NCBI RefSeq assembly: GCF_036370855.1
Contig: NC_088111.1
Coordinates: 18,325,501 to 18,389,500, forward strand
Direction: 5' to 3'
DNA length: 64,000 nucleotides
Origin: Dromaius novaehollandiae
Lineage: Eukaryota > Chordata > Aves > Casuariiformes > Dromaiidae
Part shown: positions 1 through 11,224 of the stretch, in pieces
Layout of the letters: every line of letters starts with the position of its first letter
How positions within the stretch are numbered: the first letter of the stretch is position 1
Translations under genes and position numbers: made by a program
Notes under the pieces: model-generated
What the model was told of the DNA's origin: nothing
Seen by the model: the letters and a program-made list of their open reading frames with translations, nothing else
Database searches by the model: none

Positions 1-355
<355 letters not shown>

Positions 356-562
356 CGTGTTCTGTAATATAACCATTCATGTGTTCCTACTGGTGAATGA
401 GCTTATGTCTTATCTGTCCAAGAAGCCATGGTTTATTAACCCTTTGAGTGCCACACTGGCAAAGGCTACTGTACAATGAGGACTTTGAGTCATTGACATC
501 AATGGCAGGGGAAGTTGGGTGGGCATAAGAAAGAGAATAAAAACTGTGAATTCCTGACATTT
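356..562 (+). other. SRL: SRL 3' untranslated region (proximal end)
   Basis: This is the non-coding sequence after the SRL stop codon up to the first good polyadenylation signal. The right edge is estimated at about 20 bases past AATAAA, where a T-rich stretch (about 559-577) could act as the downstream element. Longer 3' UTR forms using later signals cannot be excluded. Confidence 0.6.
536..541 (+). terminator. Canonical AATAAA polyadenylation signal for SRL
   Basis: A perfect AATAAA hexamer lies 181 bases after the SRL stop codon and is followed by a T/G-rich segment, the usual arrangement for 3' end cleavage. Confidence 0.65.
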
Positions 563-2404
563 ATCTTTGTTCTTTCAAATAGAGGGCAATGTTTAAGCTG
601 TAAGTACAAGCAATGCATGGTGAGTTAGAACTGTAGCTGCTTTTTTGCTGGTGCCAAGATTCACATGTGTGAACAAGAATTTCAACCTCTGCACGTACTA
701 AGCCAGCAGGGAGCAAGAAAGAGGGCACGGCGTGAGGGCACAGAGGAGAATGGTGACACAGTAGCCTGGGAACCACCGACAGCCCTGGGGGTCAAAGCAC
801 TGGGCAGGGTAGAAGAGGCCAGATCCCAGCTGTTGCTTTCAGGCACAGAAATCCTACAAATCTCTGCAAATATTGATCTTGTTTTCCTTTCCAAGACTTT
901 TAGGTCACCCCATGGAGTTGTCCTTTCACATAACAACTGAGCTTAGCTCTGCAGCCTTCAGCTAGGTGTTAGCCTTCTCCTGCATTATGAAGGGATTCAG
1001 TCCCCCATGTGGCCATTTTCAGGGGCATTTGTAGCTCCAGACAAATAGCTGCGGTGGGATTTGCAAGTCCACGTCAGAGCAAGAAGTGGGCTGGAAGGGA
1101 GCCATCAGAGCTGGCTGAGTGCTGCTTGAGGAGCAGGGGAAGCACCCTAAATCATAAAGTCCTGCAAAGAGCTGTGAGCAGGTGCCCTCTCTCTGGGCTG
1201 ATACAGAGACAGGGTGTTTAGTGTCCGCATGTGCCATTAACCTCAAAAATCCCATGCTGGCAAGTCAAGCCTGAGGATCAGTAGGGCTCAGAGGGTTAAT
1301 TGTTTGGCAGTTTGACCTTGTTTAAGTCAGTGTTGCATGCTTTCTCCAAGTCAGATCCCTGTAGTTTTTTGCTGTTTGAAGGGAGAAGGGAATGCCATTT
1401 TACTAGCCACATCCTTTTTCCCCTCTGCCAATCTGCTCTCCTTGGGATATTACAAGAAGATTTCTGTGGATTGTTTTCTGTACTTCACCCATTTTTAGCT
1501 GTGAAACTGTTGGCTCATCTCTGCACATCGACGCTCAGTCCTGTGAGTTGCAGGCGAATGACTATTGCTTCAAAAGCACCAGACCAGGTCAGGTTCCCCA
1601 TGGACGGCCAACCTGGAAACCTGGCAGCGAAAGCCAGGGGATTGTGGGTGGCCTCGTCACCTAGCTCATGCTGCTGGGTTGCACTGCCCCAGCACGGCTG
1701 GCTGCTGAGCCAAGCACAAACCGACCAAGTAGGCAGATATTGCCCTGGATGGAGACCGGCACCTTAGAGCACTGCGATGACCTGCTGAACAGCATTTCTC
1801 CTTCCTCCTGCCAAACACACCACAGCTAACTGCTCTCCAGAAACCTCTGGAGCAGAGGAACTTACTTTGACAGGAACAAGAAGACAGGGAGGTGCCAGGT
1901 GAAGCAAGAAAAAGGCAAAGCAAACAGAAGAGTGAAAGAGAAAGCTGGAAATGGAAGGCTCTGTCATAATGGAAAGGGTTGAAGGGCAGCACCTCTGGCT
2001 TCCATGTGCCTGATGGGATGTAGGCTAAGGCGGAAGGTTGATGCCACACTGACCGTGGGGTCCACGTGTCCCCAGCCCTGAGGCTGGGTGCTGCAAAGAA
2101 AGAGTCCCCTCAAGCAGCCCAGGTGAGTTTGGGGGGATGCTGCCCCAGGGACTTCCAATGCTCTTTGCCTCTGCTTTGAGGTAGGACTGTGCATATGGAC
2201 TAATGAAGAGAAGACACAAATCTATGTTCAAGTACTGGGAAGGGGCAGGTTTTGTGCAGAGGGATTTCTGCACACAGTGCAGAGAGGCCTGGAGGTAACT
2301 AGTGAAGGTAGGAAGGGGTGTTAGAGAAAGCAGCAGCCAGGCTGGTGCAGAGAGAAGTGGTGCACTCATGAGTCAGTGCAGAGAGGTCTCAAACTTGCCC
2401 CAGA

Positions 2405-2530
2405 GCTGCTGCCTCCTTTCGCTTTTATTCTTTTCTGTTTCTTTTACATTATCCCTCTCCTCCTCATCCCTATCTGTCTCACCCACTCTTTCTTGCCTCT
2501 CATTGTCCTTCGTCAAGCTAGTTTGCATGG
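2405..2530 (+). repeat. Pyrimidine-rich low-complexity tract
   Basis: The plus strand is dominated by C and T, with repeated TCTTT, TCTCC and TCCTC blocks. Such polypyrimidine/polypurine tracts are common in vertebrate intergenic DNA. Confidence 0.6.
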
Positions 2531-2817
2531 TTTTCTTAAGAGCTAATGGAAAAGAAACACTGACAGAAATGTGCTAATATTGTCACAGTTCCTGCCATCA
2601 CACTGTGTGTCATTGTCACAGTAAGCAAAGCCCATCAAACTTTTCTACTTCTAAGTGCCTTATTTTTCCATCTCATTTTTTGCTGTCCTGTCCCTCCAAA
2701 GCCAATGGGCTCCATCTGGGGGCATCCAGTGAAAGGCCCCCACACATCCTATGAAGGAGCTTTAACTCTCCATTTGGGCCTTAAACTTGAAGGCATCATC
2801 ACCCTGCTCTCAGGTCA

Positions 2818-2937
2818 CTCCCATCTATCTCCCAGTCACTTTCTTTTCTCCTTTTCCTTTGTTTTATCTTTTCTTCAGCACTCATTGTCTTCCCTCCCAT
2901 TTACACCCGGCTCCATTTTTCCTTCTCTTCATCTTAT
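2818..2937 (+). repeat. Second pyrimidine-rich low-complexity tract
   Basis: The plus strand is C/T-rich with TTTCTTTTCTCC-like blocks, about 290 bases after the first tract and of similar make-up. No coding function is indicated. Confidence 0.55.
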
Positions 2938-4328
2938 GAGCACCCTGTGCAACAGTCAAAAGCAAAGCGCTAATGCAAGAGTCCTCGATGGGGCTCTTAT
3001 GTGATGGTCAAAACCTTTTTCCCACCTAATATTTTATGTTAGGATTCTCTTTCCCATGTGATGCCCTTCAGACCACCCTGCTTGAACCCTCACTCACCTC
3101 ACCCCCTCCGTGCAGAAGCAATGGCAATGGTGATCAGAAGCAGGGGAACAGGCTCGGTGCCATTTTTTGCTGCCTGCGAGGCATGCTGACTCGAGTTGGT
3201 GCTGGCCAGCTCTCCTGGTTGTTCAGGAAGACGCTGACACTTAGATGCTTTCTTTCTCATGCATCTTAGCACACAACCGGGGCAGCCATGGCAAGCGACT
3301 GTTAGTCCAAAAAGGACAGTAGGTCCTTACCCACCTCATGTGGCACAGCCTCAGACCAACCCAACAGTCTCTGAGCTTTAACAGGAGAGCTCTGGGATGT
3401 GAGTGAGAAAGAGATGAGCTGCAGGAAATGCATGGGGTGGGCGGGAATGGGGAGTATTTTTATTTTGCTAAGAAATCCCAACCTGGCGCCAGGACTGTGA
3501 GCTTCTTGTGTAAGAGCATTCCAGACAGACACCTTCCAAGGAATGACATAGCCGTGACATACGCACAGGTAGAAGCCCATGTTAATGTGCATTTGGATAA
3601 AACTGTCAGCCTGAACATCAACCTGTCTAATAAAACCTGGTATTTTCCAAACACACTCCTTGGAGATGTTTGTTTTGTTTCTCCTGCTGGAGTGGTGCAA
3701 CCGCCCAGACTGGCTCTGGGCAGGGCAGGGTGGGTGTTCAGGGATGGATCGGCGGGTGCAGCGCCGAGGCAGCTGCGCGTGGCTCTGCCGCCCCACGGGA
3801 AGGAGGGCAGCGGGGCTGTGGGCAGCCTGGGGCAGGCTGTCTGATGGGCTGCAGCTGGGGGAGCACAGCCCGAGCCCCAGCGCCCCATGGAGCCTGGCAG
3901 GTAGCCCGTGGTCAGTGGGGAGAGGTGATGGCAGTGGGAGGGCGACTTTCACAGAGACCCAGCTCAGGATGGGCCAATAAGGAGCGTGTTGCAGCCCGGC
4001 AGAGCACAGGCAGCTGGGACATGAGCTGCCCCAGGCATTTGGGCCACCCTCACTATTCCTTTTCCTGCTCTTCCAAGTAGAGGAACTCCTCCCTGCAGGG
4101 CCATCACTCCCGTGGAGCCCTCAAGGAGCCCAGCATTGGCAGGAGGGTCACATTCAGCCCACACTTCACTGCCACAGATTCCTGTGCCTGTCCCACATGC
4201 CCACCTATGTCCCTCCCGGTGCTCTCGGCGCACTAGCTGTGAAGGATGGGTGCTAGCCAGGCAGTCTGTTGCGGGACTGGTAGTGCCGGCAGCCCTGAGA
4301 CTATCCCCACGGCTGCTGGGGGCCCGAT

Positions 4329-4366
4329 GTCCCTTGGGGGGTCCCTTGGGGGTCCCTTGGGGATGG
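4329..4366 (+). repeat. Short G-rich tandem repeat, about 12-base unit, three copies
   Basis: A unit reading TCCCTTGGGG, with one or two extra G bases in places, occurs three times in a row and is followed by ATGGGG. The four G runs on the plus strand fit the simple G-quadruplex pattern. Confidence 0.75.
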
Positions 4367-4389
4367 GGACGTGCTGACTGGCTCTGGAT

Positions 4390-6250
4390 CATGTCCCCAC
4401 GGTTAATAGTGCCCTGAGAGCTGCTGTGACTGCTGAGAGGTCTCGGTGCCCCTCCTCACTGGGGACCTGGCGCTGAGCCTGGCAGGGCCCCGAGGGAGAC
4501 ACCGCCGGGAGCTGGAGGCCCTGGAGCGTGGCCCTGCCAGAGCTAAGCTGGCCTGAGCCTGGGGACCAGACCCCTGGGAGGGGGATCCCTCCCCCTGGTG
4601 TCCCCCGGCTCTCGCAGGGACAGTTCGTAGGAGAGGACGGAGAGGCGGCGCTGCAGGCGTGAGCCCTGGCCCCACGTGGCCTTGCGCAGGGTGGACGTGC
4701 TCTTCCCCGCACCCCGGCTTGGCCTACCTGCCCCTCGCGAGAGACTTTCTGGACACGCCTGAGGGATTTCCCTGCTCTTCCCTCCCTGGCTTTCTGCGCA
4801 CGGGCACACATCAGCCAAGCACAACCGCACTTCTTCGCTTTGCACTTCACTGAGCCGAGAAGGGCAGCATGTCCCCTTCCAGTGGGACAAGTCGTTGCTC
4901 TCACCGGCACAGAGATGCCCTTGAAATCCCCTCTGCGTGCATTTGCTTGGACCCAGTGATGGGGCCTCTCCTCCTCCCCTTGCAGATGTCCCCGCAGGTG
5001 CTGAGCACAGGGAGAGAAAAGCAAATCCTTCCCTCTACCCCCGGGAACCGGAGCCTCCCCAGGGCCCACCGCAACGCTGGCTCTGATTCACCCGCGGGGG
5101 CTCCGGAGAAAGCCCGCGGGGCCAGCGGCGAGCGCCGGCAGCCTCGGGGCTGAATCACCGCTGCAGGCCCACGACGGCCCGCGTGACTCAGCCTCGGCAA
5201 GGTGGGCGCCGCTCGGGGCGCCGCTTCGGCGGCACCTGCTTCGCACATCCGCGCCTTCTCCCCCGCTTCAAGCATCGCGTGAGCACCAGATCTTCCCCGG
5301 CTTCGGTCCGGGCGCTGCCTGGGGGATAGCGCCGCAGGGATGCCCTCTCTCTGCCCTGCAAGCTGCTGGCTGTGGGCTCCATCCTCGCGCCGCGGTGAGG
5401 GAAGCACACCCGCAGCCGGGCAGGGGGAAGGGGCAATGCACCTCTGCGCAGCCGAGGAAGGGGCTCGGGGGCCCGGCCCCCGCTCCCACGCCAGCAGCGC
5501 GACGAGAGGCAGCTGCAGGCTGCCAGCTCTCCAACTATCTGTCTAGCGAGCCAGCTGATCAAGAAAGGTCGCTCCAAGAAAGCTGGAAGAAGAGAAGGAA
5601 TGTCTCGCTCGGTCGTGGCTTCCTTTGGAAAGTCTGGAAAAACCGTGGCATCTTGAAGCGCGTGAAGGTCTGACTAGTGAAAAGCACATTTTCCTTCCAA
5701 AGCTACTTTATAGATGTGAATCATGAGAAATTAATGCTCCTGGCGGAAAGGAAGCTGATCCCACAGAGACGCGGTGCTGGCAGCAGCTCTGGCGTATCTC
5801 TTGGACAGAAAAGAGAAGCATTTATCTTAGAAACGTCGCTGGAGGACAGCAGCCCGTGCTGCTGGCTGTCACCTGGCACACAGATGTGGGGCTCGGGAGG
5901 GACCGGCCCCAGCGCAGAGGCGGGGAAAGGCCTGGGGCCTCGGTGCCGTCGGCCGGGAGCAGCCGGAGGCACCTCGGCTGCCGAGCACCCCCGGCGAGGG
6001 GCGGCTCGGGCAGGTTCCTGGAGGTTTGCGAAAGCCCGGCAGCGGTATTGCCAGTGCTCAATCAGAGGCAAATGGGCTAATGAGCCCTGCTGCTTTGTTC
6101 GCCTGTGAAACGTGGCAACATGTTGGTTACCATCGCATGGGGACTGTCCGCCCTGGGGCCGGACACACGGACCGCCACGGCACGCGGAGGGCTCCCAATG
6201 CTCGCCCCCACGGCGGGGTCTCAGTTCTTCTCTCCGCAGCTAAATGACCC
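4390..6250. other. GC- and CpG-rich intergenic segment, possible CpG island
   Basis: GC content and CpG density rise clearly above the flanks, most strongly at about 5,040-5,560 and 5,880-6,020. Long open frames occur on both strands at once, as expected from low stop-codon frequency in GC-rich DNA, and none resembles a known protein. It may be a regulatory island or the promoter of an unannotated non-coding transcript. The edges are by eye. Confidence 0.55.
5184..5192 (+). promoter_or_regulatory. AP-1/MAF-type motif TGACTCAGC
   Basis: TGACTCAGC matches the AP-1 core (TGACTCA) and, with the trailing GC, the antioxidant/MAF half-site pattern. It sits in the most CpG-dense part of the patch. 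The motif alone does not show binding. Confidence 0.3.
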
Positions 6251-9200
6251 CAAGCAAAATAGCATATAGGCAATGCTTGTTCCATATTTCCATAGTGCCT
6301 ACTGCATCCCGGACTTTCAAACGCGGTGAAGGCCTCCTCTTAGGGGTTTTAGGTCCTTCACAGGAGGAAGGTCAGGGGAATGCAATATCACAAGTCCATA
6401 AAGCAGCAATCCCCACGCGAGAGCCTGGTTTGGGATAGTTTATTCCAGTTTAGTTTATTCCGGTTAGGGTGAGTACAGTAAGATTAGCGTCTCTCCAGAC
6501 ACTAACTTGCAAGCAGGAATTAGAGCTCTGAATACTGAATCTGCTCGAATTAAAAAAAAAAAAGTTTGTATTTTGTCTATTAAAATGAGTCATCTGTAAC
6601 CTCACCATCCTCCACAGCACGTCTACATTTCAGGCATAAAAATACCCCAGCCAGTCTTCTGCAAAGATGTAGATTCAATCTGTAATTTCTTTTTTGACAG
6701 TCACATTGTGCATTGCAAAGAGAAAGGTGAGGAGGGAATGCCTGTAACTAGACTGATTTTTCTTGCTGCAAACATAAGGTAAATGCTTCTCGCTCTAACG
6801 TATTAAAATAAACACCTCTCCAGCAACAACTACCCCCATGAAAGAACTTATGTCTTTCACTAGCAGCAATGGCATGTGGATAATGTAGGAACTCATTGCA
6901 TCGTTCACCAGAAAAGGACCTAAAACCTTTTGAAAACTATTTGGAAATGGTGCAACTGCCAGGCAGTGCAAAGCCAAATCTTTGTGTGTCCCTCCTTCAC
7001 AGCCCACCCATTTTCTGATAGCCACTGGGCAAAACACAGGGGCTCTTCTCCCCTTGTGGGAGCGAGCCCTGGGAACAGTGTGGGGCACAAATGCATCTCT
7101 TGCTCCCTGCTTGCCATGTCCCGTTCGGTCCGATTCAGCAGCAGCGTGGAGGCTTCGCAGCCCGTGCACCAACGGACGTGTTCAGCCACCCTGGGCATGA
7201 CCCCGCGCTCGCTGCCAGCCTGCAGGACACCCAGGGGCCCTCTGGCAGGGACTGAAGGACAGCAGTGAAGATGAATTCCTGGGCTACATTAGCTACAGGG
7301 AGAGTTGTCCACATTACCACAGGCAGCTAGCTCTTCTTGGGACAGCCAAAAATATGAACGTATCAACCCTTGAGGGCATGGCTAGCTGTATGGATTCCAC
7401 TTTAGAGCAGCCTTCTGCTGCCAAGGCTCTGGTTTCATTATGTGCATATGAAAGTAAAAAGTGATTCATGTTGATGAGGAAAGTAAAATAAGACCCATTA
7501 AGATCAGATCCAGGACTGGAGCAATTCTGGGACGTAACAGACAACTTCTTTCCAACAGGCTTAAATGTGGTGCCTAAAGAAAACATTGCAAATTGCCCTC
7601 CTTCTTTTACCCTATCAAAAAGGAGAGATTTTCCTGTGGAATAGCACTCAGGAGGGAGATCATTCACCACGGGTAGGGGCAAGTTGCAGGCCCTCGAGCC
7701 CTTGGCCACGTGCCATCAGTGCGGCACCAAGGCATGTTATTACATCTCCTGCCATCACACCCTTTGCTGCACTTGATCCCTTATGCGAGTCTCCAAGGCA
7801 TGTTGCTTCCGTGCAATAATGGCACGCCCTAAACATGAGAACTGAAAAAGCTCGTGCAACATGAGCTGTGGACCTTGCAACATCCCACTGATTGCCCTCC
7901 AACAGCAATCCCAACCCTAAGAGTAACATTCTGCTGCTGACCAGGAAAGCCTGGGCTGGTTACACCCAGGTCATACAATTTTCATGCAAAACTGAGAGCT
8001 AGAGATGCCTAAATGCAAATATGGGCACAAGGCTGTAGGCAATCAGCTCTGAAAGCTGTGGTCTCTGTTCCCACCACAGATCTCTCTGCTCTTCAGCTGA
8101 GGATGATGATGATAACACCTGGCTGGCTGCCAGCCTCTGTATAAGAGCAGTGCCTCCTCACCTTCCTTAGGGCCTATCCTCTTAAATCAGGATTACAGCT
8201 CCTGCTGGCTCAGGAGGTATCTTGTAGAAGGGTACTGCACCAACTGAAATGTTTTTCCAGGACCATATCCTAGAAGTTGATTATTTAATTACTTTTTTTA
8301 AATGTATTAATTGTTCATGCCTGCTGAGTCCATGGTGGATAACAGAAGCATTGGGCACTTACAAGCAGCCCCTAGCTGCTCCAGGCACCACAGGCTCCAT
8401 ATGCAAGAGGTGAGTGTCCTGGGAGCACCCTGCCAGGATATGTGACTGTAGGAATCAACAGAGAGGAGTCAGAATATGATGCTCAATATTTCTCTGGGTT
8501 TTATGCTCAAGAGATCTGGGACCTTCAGTTCAAGGCAGTGGAGACTCCTGCTTGAGGATGCAGGGGGCAGGGGTTCAACCCCTGCTGCTCATCACCTGCC
8601 CAGAATATTGAATCATGGTCATCATCTCATGATGTGTCCAGCAGGTGACTTCTTTGGCTGTGTCTTCCATTATGCCTTAATAACTGGTGCTTTTGTGATG
8701 TCCTTCTCAGCTGGAACAAGAGAGTATAGTGCCTTGAAAGGTAAGATACTATATAAGGGCCAGATGGGTCACCTCAGCTCTCTTGCATAGCTAAACTCTC
8801 TTTAAGAGATGAAACATCCCCATAGCTTAAAAGACTCCCATACAAATCAGGATTCTGTAGTGGCACCAGTGGGTGCCTCTTCTAATGGCAAAGATGTTAG
8901 AGGTGGCTGAAAAGCAGTATTTCCAGGTCACAGAAAACTTTTTTTAACTTGATTTTGGTCCAGTTTGGGCTGAAACCAATTTTTTTTTAAAGATTTCCTA
9001 TGAATGGGAAATTCTAAAATAACTGAATGTTGGAAACAATGAAGCAGCTTTTTTCCTAACTGCAAATAGCAGTGACACGAACAAGAATATCTGCCTCACG
9101 GACCTGGAAGCGGGAAGCTGTATACTTTGAGCCAGTCTGTGGCCTTTGGGAACCCCAAGTGTCTCTCAAGCTGTGTCTCAGATACCACAAATGAGTGCCA

Positions 9201-11039
9201 AAGCCAGGATGTTTAGAACAAAATTTTGGGCTGAAGAAGCTGCCATCTCCAGGTGGGCAAGGTCTGCTTGGAAACAATATGAGAAGCTCTACAGCTTCTA
9301 CTCATGGGGCCAGCAAAAATCCCCTTGTGATTTTGGGTAGCCAGGTCTGCTACGGCTGCCACGTCAACACCCTCACCTTCTGAGTTTCACATGCCTTGCG
9401 CATATCCTCACTTTGGACTGAAATAAGTGTTTGTGTGCTCTCCAGCTGTGTGAGGTCTTTGCCCTGTGCAGGTGCTTCCTGCTCATCAGCTGAATCCAGG
9501 AGCCACTTCATATCCAGCAATGCTTGGGAAATCTGGGGCAACCGATTTTCCCAGATGTCCTCTTCCACCAGCTAGATCAGCATGTCCTCTGCTGCTCTCT
9601 GGTTACAACAGTGTGTCCTCGAGCATGCAGAAGCGGGGGGGGGTGGGGGGGGGAAGCACCACAACAGGACTGGTGCTGTCTGCAATGTTGGAGAGAGCCT
9701 TGCTGGAGAGGGGCTGTTCTGGGGAGGTTTGAGCGAGTAGGAGATGCACTATCTGTGAACAAAACCACACAGGTCCATCTGTCCACAGCTGCTGATCTCC
9801 TAAGGGCAGGGACAAAAGAGGGTCTGCTACCAGGGTGCTATGTGGGAAGCCCCTTGGTCCTTCCTTGAACACCCTGGCCAAATCCCTCCTCGCACAGCCC
9901 TGCCAGAAACCATCACATGCGCACTGAGGGTGGAGGAAAACATGAGGATGAAGACTGTCATGAGGGGCTGTAAGTCACACTGTACAGCTACCAGCAAAGC
10001 TGCTCTGCATGACACCGGGAAATGGGAAGACTGCAGAAGTGTGAATCCCATGCTCCAAGGAGATGGGTTTTAGATCTGTGATCACACGTAGGTAACTTGC
10101 TGAGAGATGTGTGAGACAGGTCCTGGGTGCCAGCCCCCGGAGGAGGTGACGTTCTTAGACTCAGCCACTTGCAGTGAATTGCTTATTCAGTTCTATTTAG
10201 GATTTTCTCCTCAGTCTTTCCAGGAGGTTGGCTCTACAGGAACATTTCCAAAGTAGTCTGTCTTACCTGCACTTTGATGTCCCTGTCCTGTAAACAGCAG
10301 TGCACATGGAGTGATCTGTGGGGAATGGTAGCAGACTTCATCAGAAAGGTGTATGGGGAAGCATGCAGCCCTCATCTGCCTGGGGAAGCGTGCAGTCCCA
10401 CGCGGGCCTCGCATGGTGTGGGAGCACACCCTGTACCTGCTAGGGCCCAAAACTCCCCTACCTGCCACTCTAACAAACCTGCATGCCTGAAAAAACAGCC
10501 CATGCTGCAATTACGAGATCCCTGAAGACGTGGCATGTTTATGAAGCTGCTTACTTCCACTGCGTGCAGACCCTAAAATCTGCTGTTCCGATTCCCTGGG
10601 ACATTTGGAGTGCTCAGCCCTTGCCTGGCTCGCTCCAGTTCTCTCTCAGCCAAAGCCAAAGGCTCAGACTGCTGAAAATCCTCTGCATTTTCCTCTCTCC
10701 AGCTCTCCCGCTTCCTGCCCTGGCAGCCAGCTCCACACTCGCACCTGCTGGAGCACACCTAGCATCTCCCCACCTCCCCCTCGGTTTTGGCTGACGCGGC
10801 ATTCAGCCCCCTGGCAAAAGCAGCAGCAACTGTGACCTCCTCTAGCTTTTCTCCAAAGCATCCTGGGACACCAGAACTGCCCAGCACCTGGAATCTGGGG
10901 TTGGGCTGCTTGACTGGAGGAGGAAGACGGACCCCACCATTCTCCCTGTCGCATGGTCTCCAAACACACGCGTGGAACTGGATTTCATTCAGTGCAAAGT
11001 TGTTTCTCCAGTGGGACTGGATATAAAGAAAAACACCGT
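6251..11039. other. Intergenic DNA, no gene recognised
   Basis: Mixed-composition DNA. All open frames are short, lack recognisable domains and overlap each other. The only structure I can point to is a G-rich run at 9,635-9,653 and a small ATG/GAT repeat near 8,101-8,114. Confidence 0.6.
9635..9653 (+). repeat. Poly-G run (G9 T G9)
   Basis: Nine G, one T and nine G in a row. It could fold as a G-quadruplex and is prone to replication slippage and sequencing error. Confidence 0.8.
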
Positions 11040-11224
11040 GAGGTAAGTCAAGCATTGCACTGGTTGCCTGGCGAGGTTGCACAGTCTCTGGCCTCTGAGG
11101 CTTTCAAACTCTGACTGGATAAAGCCCTGAACAACCGGGTCTGATCTTGCAGTGACTCCTCTTTGAGCAGGAGGTTGGACTAGAGACCTCCTAAGGTCCC
11201 TTCCAGCCTGAACCATCCTATGAA
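11040..11224 (+). mobile_element. CR1 LINE, 5'-truncated 3' end
   Basis: The segment contains the hallmark CR1 tail: GACTGGATAAAGCCCTGA, then CAGGAGGTTGGACTAGA, then AAGGTCCCTTCCAGCCTGA, ending near a degenerate ATTCTATGA-type terminus (ATCCTATGA at about 11,214-11,222). CR1 is the dominant non-LTR retrotransposon of birds and other sauropsids and is usually 5'-truncated, as here. No reverse-transcriptase coding sequence remains. The left edge is approximate. Confidence 0.92.

Larger units (their letters stand above)
563..4328. other. Intergenic DNA downstream of SRL, no gene recognised
   Basis: Open frames here (up to about 215 codons) overlap on both strands, have no recognisable motifs and look like chance. 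Visible structure is limited to a purine-rich run at about 1,869-1,956, pyrimidine-rich tracts at 2,405-2,530 and 2,818-2,937, and rising GC content after about 3,700. Part of it could be an extended SRL 3' UTR. Confidence 0.6.

Noticed and set aside
3302..3952. 216-codon minus-strand frame
   Set aside because: Proline- and serine-rich with no recognised domain; other frames overlap it on both strands.
9350..9568. 72-codon minus-strand frame with a plausible-looking acidic sequence
   Set aside because: No homologous family recognised and no splice signals; too short to separate from chance.
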